Assembly (NCBI GenBank): GCA_028023455.1 | Contig: JAQFVV010006274.1 | Coordinates: forward strand, 1,922,001 to 1,986,000 | DNA: 64,000 bases | Direction: 5' to 3' | Source: Epiperipatus broadwayi | Taxonomy: Eukaryota > Onychophora > Udeonychophora > Euonychophora > Peripatidae | In this document: one piece after another, positions 58,100 to 64,000 of the stretch | How positions within the stretch are numbered: the first letter of the stretch is position 1 | Layout: each line of letters opens with the position of its first letter | The notes under the pieces: model-generated | Seen by the model: only the letters and a program-made list of their open reading frames with translations | Told to the model about the DNA's origin: nothing | The model's database searches: none | Translations under genes and position numbers: made by a program

Positions 58100-58400
58100 T
58101 TTCAATTATCGATCTATTATCATCTCTTTTGACAATATGTCCAGCCCAACTCCACTTCAGTCTTTTAATTTTTTCAATGAGATCAGTCACACCTGTTTGT
58201 TCTCTTACCCATATATTGTGTTTTTCATCTCTTATTATTATTCCCAATATGCATCTCCCCACACATCTTTGAGTGGTCTGAAGTCTCTGTATTGCTCTTC
58301 TATTAAGTGTCCAAGTCTCAGATCCATAAGTAAGAACTGTTAAAACACATTATCTTCCTTTTCAAACACATAGGCATAATTCCTTTTACTATCAAGTTAT
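58100..58400 (-). pseudogene. RTE-like ORF2 C-terminal region
   Basis: The minus strand at about 58345-58100 reads LTYGSETWTLNRRAIQRL, QTTQRCVGRCILGIIRD, HNIWVREQTGVTDLIEKI and KRLKWSWAGHIVKRDD. This is the GSETW...REQTGV.D.IE.I..LKW.WAGH block found after the polymerase in RTE-type and related LINEs. Confidence 0.85.
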
Positions 58401-58584
58401 TTCTACCAAAAGCACTTCAACCAAGTTTAATTCTATAATTAATTTTATCCATTATGTTTCCATCTGTATTAATAATCTGACCAAAGTATTTGTAGCTGTT
58501 AACTTCTTCTAATTCATCATAATATCATAATCAATCTTTATTTTCATATTTTGAAAAAATCTATTAAACATTACTTTAGTCTTT

Positions 58585-59400
58585 TTAACATTTATTTTTA
58601 ATCCTACTTTCATCTGATAACTCCTGCAGCTCTAAAGCATTATTTGCAAAAACAACTATATCATCTGCAAAGTCTAAATGACTTAAATAATCTCCATTTA
58701 CTTTCACTCCTTTAGCTTCCCATTTTAATTCACAACACTGCTGTAAAAAGTTTTGAAGATATGGAGTCATCCTGTCTTACTCTCTTCTCAATGTTGAATT
58801 TCCTAATATCATTATATAATCTAATTGTTGCTGTTGCATTTTTATAAATATTCTTTAAAATATGACTATATCCTGGATCTATACCTTCATGATCCAATGC
58901 TTTAATAACTGAAGAAATTTTTATAGAATCAAATGCCTTTTCATAATCTACAAATCCAAAGCATAATGGCAACTCATATTCATTTGTCCTTTCTATAACT
59001 TCTCTCAATACCTGGATGTAAACCAATTTTAAATCCAGCTTGTTCTCTTGGTTGTTGGAAATGTTTTCTGTAGACAAGTTGTAATTATCTTGGTAAAAAT
59101 GTTGTATAAAACTGATAAAAGGCTGATAGGTCTGTAATATCTAATATCTTCTTTATCATCTTTTTTAAATATTTAATATTAATACTGTATTCTTCCAATC
59201 ATCTGGTACATCTTTATCATTTAGACATTTGGTATATAACTTTGTTAAAAAAACATATATTTCTTCACCTGCTTCTTTTAATATATCAATTATAATTCCA
59301 TCATTACCTGGAGCCTTTTCTTTCTTCATAAATTTAATTGCATGTCTCACTTCTTCATTTAAAATTCTGGGCATTATTCGGAAGATGTAATAGATATAGG
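58585..59400 (-). pseudogene. RTE-like reverse transcriptase domain
   Basis: The minus strand 59374-59165 reads NEEVRHAIKFMKKEKAPG, NDGIIIDILKEAGEEIY and DVPDDWKNTVLI. After a shift, 59077-58730 gives REVIERTNEYELPLCFGF with VDYEKAFDSIK (catalytic D), then ALDHEGIDPGY and VRQDDSISSKLFTAVL (motif B, QG to QD). Then 58770-58585 gives WEAKGVKVNGDYLSHL and DFADDIVVFANNALELQ (catalytic FADD). All core motifs appear in order. Upstream of 59374 the same strand still shows KEMTS and WVEDFYQELY-like residues of the finger region. Confidence 0.88.
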
Positions 59401-59600
59401 AAGTACTTGTTCATTATTACTATATAACTCTTGATAGAAATCTTCTACCCATTTCATGAGGTCATCTCCCTTTTTAGTATTAATTCTTTTTGTTTTCTTA
59501 TTGCAGATATAAATTTTCTACCAATACCAAAATGTTGTTTTACACTTTTGAGACTTTTATTCTCTTCTACAGCTTTAAAATACAAACCTGTAATTGTATC

Positions 59601-62600
59601 AGTAAAATGAAAAAATATTTTAAAATGAAACAATGCATTGGTGTGATTTAAATGTAACTGGTTAATGAGTATTTCTTTAAAAAAAAAAAAATTTCCTAAA
59701 AAATAAAATTTTAAAAAAGTAAATTCATTACTTATATGTACTTGATCATGAAGAAATTTTGCATTCGTGCACTTTAAATGATGGATAGTTTATCTGTAGC
59801 TTCATTTTTTAAAACAGTTTGTGGCTATTTTTTAATTATACTTATTAAGAATCTTAATTTATTTTCATATTTAATTTTGATTGGATTCATTTTATTTAAT
59901 AAAATTGCACATTAAAAATTATTTTATATTGCTATTGCATTAACATTTTTCATTTTCAATTTAGCTTTGTGTGTGTGTGTGTGTGTGTTCAAGAATGACA
60001 AAGTGATATTGTCTTATTCTACTACAATGAATGTACAATGGTCTAGCTGATTTTTAGCTAATCATTTTAGAAAATGTTTAAGTAAAAAAAGCATATTACT
60101 TTTGTATATATTAAGTGTAGGAGTAGCAGAAAAAAATTTGTAACAGAATATTATAATATTTTCTAAATATTGCATCAATCTATTTGAAAAGTGTGAACAC
60201 TTTTTAAGTGCATACAAATTTGATTCTTTAAATAAAACTATAATAGATTTGTACAAATTTAATATGCAAACTTATAGCATTTTATTATGGAGCATTTAAA
60301 TTTTTTTATATTTTTATAGTGTGAGATAAAAAGTGCTGATGTAATGCAGAATAAATGTACATAGTCTTTGTTTAACTATGTTGTAAAAGTTCTAGAAGGT
60401 CATTATTATAAATAAAACACATTTATTTTTAAAATTCACTTTTATCACAAACTTATTGTTTGAAACATAAAGTCCTTTTTTTTTCGTGTCAAATATTGAT
60501 AGATCATAAAGATTTGTGACTTGTTAAAAACCAGAAGTTTGTTATAATTTATATAAGAATTTCACGAATAATTATAAATGAATAATAATTACTAAATAGT
60601 TAATGAAGGGCAAGTGATAGTTTGTAAAATAAATACTATATCGAAAAAAAAAGAACATTGTTATTATTGTGGGTTTTTTTTTCCAGTTTTGGGATATGTT
60701 TGAACTAGTATTGGATTCACAATATTTTTATTTTTCTTGGTTTAAAATTTAAAAAGTTTTTTGTATATTTATTTTAAAATGTATTTAAAAAGATTCGTCA
60801 TAAATAATAAATCATTTTTAAATTATTATGAATTAAAAATTTTAAAAAAATTGGCAAAAGCTTATACAAATGAGTGGGGGAAATATGAAATAGTTATTAT
60901 TATTTATCATGCTTTGAGAAAACTTTTTTATTTTTAATAAAATTAGATATGAATATATTTATAATATATATACAATTAACATTAATAAATTAACAAATTT
61001 AATTTTATGAAATGATTTTTTATATTTATTGTACATTTCTAGTTTTTTTAAAAATGAAGAACCTAAAATGTGTAACAATAAAGGAATAAAAGTGAATCAT
61101 GTTTTATGAAAGAAGTTATCATTTACAATGAAATTGCTTATATTGGTTTATTTATATAAAAGAAATATTACTTTTAATATGGAAATATTTTAAAATATTA
61201 TTGGGAAAAAACAAAAGATAAATAAATAGCAATTTTTAAAAAAAGGAGAGATTAAATAATTGTTATAATTGTAATAATTTTAGATTTCAATTATCATGAT
61301 ATTGTTTTATTAACTTATTTTTTAAATATTAAAGTAATACTATTTTTGACAAGAATGAATATTTAATGGATTTGTAAAAATTGAATAAATTTTTTTTTTC
61401 TTATTGTAAATATAATAATTAGTTATTTTATGTCAATTTTTTATACCCATTAATTTATAACATTTCCAATAAATACTAAACATGGGATAAAAGTTCATTT
61501 TATAGGATATTTGTTGCTTAATTATATACAATCTTGACATCAAAAAGTTTATATAGTGCATGAACTCCATATCTAAATAATTCGAAAGAATAAATTATTT
61601 TGTTTTTCATATATTCTGAATGCAATTTTAAATAAAATAAGTGTTTCTCTATTTATTAAATTAGTTTTTTTTTAACTTATAATCTCCAATTTTTAGTTTT
61701 TCTGTAATGATAACAGGCAAATCTGCCTTTAAACCTAAATTATTTTCATAGATATTTGTTTATTTTAATCTGATTATCAAACATAATTAATTAAAAAACT
61801 TTTTTTTTTTTAATTTCCAAGATGTTAAGATATTTGACACATAATTAAAGGAGATAACTTTCTTAAATATTTTTTTTTAATCTAATTAATTTCTTTTTCT
61901 AAAAAAAAAAAAAAAACCAAAACTTTATATTCAAGTGACAATAAAGAAAGAGAAAATAAATTTTATTTATAAGAAAAGTAACTATATTTAAAAATTAATT
62001 TATCATGATAATTTTACATGAATTTATAACCAGGATTTCATTGAGATGAATTCTGTTTTTCATGTGAAGATTATTGTTTTCCACATTAATGCATGACACT
62101 TACAGGGTAAGTCATAAGAACACTGACATTCATCCATTTCATTTTATGATTATAAATAACAAAGTAAAAATGAAGTATAAATACTGTATTGTTTTGAATA
62201 TAATACACACTTTTTTTCCAAATTTTGAATTCCTAAAAAGGGTGTGTCTTAAATTTGAAAAGAAAATTTTTAATATCTTATTTCTATGGATTTTTATGTT
62301 ATATATGCACATAGTATTATGATCTTTACCTATGTAAAATAGCATGTTAAATCTTTTTTAATCAATATTTTTTGATTAATTTTGTATGCAGCTTTAATTC
62401 TCTCAGACCACTACTTTAATGTTATTTTGCCGATTTTACTGTTATTTTATCAAAAAAACTCTACCTTATAACCTTTGAAATTTTTTTACAATTAACAAAT
62501 CAATATAACAATGAAATAAGAACCTGCCTTTCCAAAGTGCTGATTGATTGTTTTTTGTTCTGTACACAAGAAAGCATATGTCAAAATTTTGATAGTTCCA

Positions 62601-63835
62601 ATAGCTTCTGTTTGACTTTTAAAGTGAAAACATATGTTTTAGAATATTTTTTACATATTTCTTTTTTTTAGAAGGTATTTGTAAAAATATAAATTATTTT
62701 AGAAGAATGATTCAGATTTTAATAGAAAAATGTACTTTTACATAAAAGCAAATTGACAAAGAAATTACAACATTCAGCTGCAGTTTAAATGGCCTGAAAG
62801 TGATGTATCCTGATGGAAAAATGAAGATGAGCGTTCATGTTCTGGAAATAAAAGTGTAGAAAGTGGAAGTACTGTATATCTGAAGAAGGTTCACAATAAA
62901 TTAGATGAGTTTGTTGTATTAATATTAGTTTCCTATTTAAGTTTTTCCCAATTTTTCAGGCTTAAAATCCTACTGCATTTTAAATTTGGGTGCTTCTTAT
63001 ATTCAAAATAATATATTTTAATGGTAAATATACAAATAAGCTAACTCATATGCTTAAATAAATATCTCCTGAGTTTATGCTTTCAGTAAATGTTTTGAGT
63101 GATACTACCACCTAGTTTTGAATTTTTGGTTTTCAGATATCAAAATAAATAAATAGATCATTTATTTTGTTGAAGAGGAAATAACAAAAACTTTCAACCT
63201 TATATTTGAAAATCAAAACCAAGAATTCAACATAATATATTGTAACAGGATATATATATTACATTAAAAAATTTTTTTGCAGATATCTAATAATAAGTTA
63301 AATGCACAGATGTTCAAAATGCAGAAATAATGAGTTATTAATTTATTAATAAGTTTCATTTAAATATTGAAAATAAGCTTAAAGAATTTATAGAATTAAA
63401 GTAAAGATTCTAATCTTAAAATAAAACAGTAATAAAAACCTTTTAATTTTATAAATAAGGAAGAGAGTTCTTAACAAAATAAAATTACAAAAAGGTCCTT
63501 AAGGCAAAATGATCATTAAAAAGATTACAAAATAGATGAGTCAAAAGATAGAAACAAAAGACTTGCTTTTCCCACCCAAGATATATTATATGTGCACACA
63601 GATCACAGAGGAAAAATCTACTTACCACAGAACCTATGAAATACACATATGAAATATGTCAGTTGGATCTGAGGATCCCTAGATAAGATGCTTCAGGACT
63701 ATAAAAAAAAAAATTCAAAAGAAATAATATTAGAATTTTTGAATTTGTTTGCCGTTGTTGAAAAAGAACAGAAACTTTAGAATTATTGTTGTCATTGCCA
63801 AAATTATAATCTGTTTAATCACGCTTTCCTTGGTT
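59601..63835 (+). other. intron sequence, nothing recognised except a (GT)n run
   Basis: A (GT)n microsatellite lies at 59967-59988. The rest is very A+T-rich, with poly-T (61800) and poly-A (61905) runs and short accidental open frames (for example around 62074-62345 on both strands). No UBR exon and no repeat family was found. Confidence 0.5.
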
Positions 63836-63839
63836 TGGC

Positions 63840-63965
63840 TGGTCAAATGCAGTTTTTATCTCCGCGTATCCCAGGATCGAACCACCTGAACTATCTTCAT
63901 AAATTGTCATCGTCCACAAGAAATGGCTCTTGGGTAAACTCGGATCGTAATCACGAAGTAAAACA
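63840..63965 (-). mobile_element. tRNA-like repeat, possible SINE, near the window end
   Basis: The minus strand contains GTGGTTCGATCCTGGGATAC, a perfect B-box (GGTTCGATCC) in a GC-richer block of about 120 bp. The corresponding A-box is not clear. One minus-strand frame across the block is open for about 50 residues (DYDPSLPKSHFLWTM and YEDSSGGSILGYAEI), so a coding exon cannot be fully excluded. The B-box favours a SINE. Confidence 0.45.
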
Positions 63966-64000
63966 TGGAGAAAGGAAGGAAAGTATAAATTATTGGTAAA

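Larger units (their letters stand above)
57905..59600 (-). mobile_element. RTE-like LINE, 5'-truncated copy
   Basis: From about 59600 down to 57905 the minus strand encodes the reverse transcriptase and C-terminal part of an RTE-like ORF2. The endonuclease is missing, as in a typical 5' truncation. The 3' end is the block ending CCATTATCATTCCACTGCAG (complement strand), which encodes the TFILQWND-type C-terminus. A few frameshifts and stops make it inactive. It lies antisense within the UBR intron. Confidence 0.88.
56703..64000 (+). other. following UBR intron, at least 7.3 kb and open at the window end
   Basis: Starts with the donor GTAAAA. No sequence able to encode the usual last UBR exon was seen on the + strand to the window end, so that exon probably lies beyond 64000. 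The intron holds two RTE-like LINE fragments, a (GT)n microsatellite and a tRNA-like repeat. Confidence 0.75.

Noticed and set aside
62074-62345. Overlapping open frames on both strands
   Set aside because: A+T-rich composition, no similarity I recognise, and mutual overlap on opposite strands indicate chance.
56703-64000. Last UBR exon (RGNPLHLC-type) in the remaining sequence
   Set aside because: I scanned the + strand by eye for a phase-2 acceptor followed by this motif and found none. A missed, diverged exon remains possible.
1-64000. Bacterial operon, phage or plasmid content
   Set aside because: There are no dense coding frames, ribosome binding sites or bacterial gene families. Splice junctions and animal retroelements dominate.

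Overview
The window is nuclear DNA from an animal, most likely an invertebrate. It is very A+T-rich (roughly three quarters A+T by eye), has eukaryotic splice sites, and is crowded with decayed LINE, Penelope-like, Gypsy, SINE and DNA-transposon copies. Nothing looks bacterial. I cannot name the species. The composition and the mix of jockey-like, RTE-like and Penelope-like elements would suit an arthropod such as an arachnid, or another AT-rich invertebrate.

The only host gene I can support is on the + strand. Two consecutive coding exons, 1234-1404 and 56601-56702, encode the conserved C-terminal part of a UBR1/UBR2-type N-recognin, an E3 ubiquitin ligase of the N-degron pathway. They join in phase across a single intron of 55,196 bp (1405-56600). 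Nearly everything else lies inside that intron or in the following one (56703 to beyond the window end). The last UBR exon was not found in the window.

Layout of the large intron: a decayed jockey-like LINE (about 1690-4110, minus). A giant fold-back element (4517-11614) is split by a 2.85-kb TIR transposon (copy A, 5007-7854, 8-bp target duplication), which itself holds another TIR insertion (5161-6178). A Penelope-like remnant follows (12430-13420), then tRNA-derived SINEs (around 15.7-16.1 and 17.8-18.1 kb) and a second Penelope-like remnant (18600-19060, minus). A 0.6-kb dispersed repeat lies at 19235-19838 (second copy 34148-34752), followed by a 228-bp tandem duplication. Copy B of the TIR transposon (22188-28114) is interrupted by a fairly well preserved APE-type LINE (23466-27650, minus). 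Next come an unexplained GC-richer block (28740-29470), a Gypsy retrotransposon remnant (about 30530-34130, minus) and a second fold-back (35580-36590). Most of 36.6-44.4 kb is featureless. An RTE-like LINE tail (44440-44945), a 469-bp tandem repeat and a truncated copy C of the TIR transposon (47394-48951) follow. A third fold-back with a perfect 8-bp target duplication (49388-52162) carries a 1.9-kb insertion that has its own 8-bp duplication. A last LINE remnant lies at 52360-52910.

The second intron carries two same-strand copies of an RTE-like LINE (57065-57795 and 57905-59600) and a tRNA-like repeat near the window end.

The strongest unusual signals are the family of TIR transposons built around an ordered array of about 113-bp repeats, and the three very long inverted repeats. 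If the UBR pre-mRNA is transcribed through them, they could form long double-stranded RNA.
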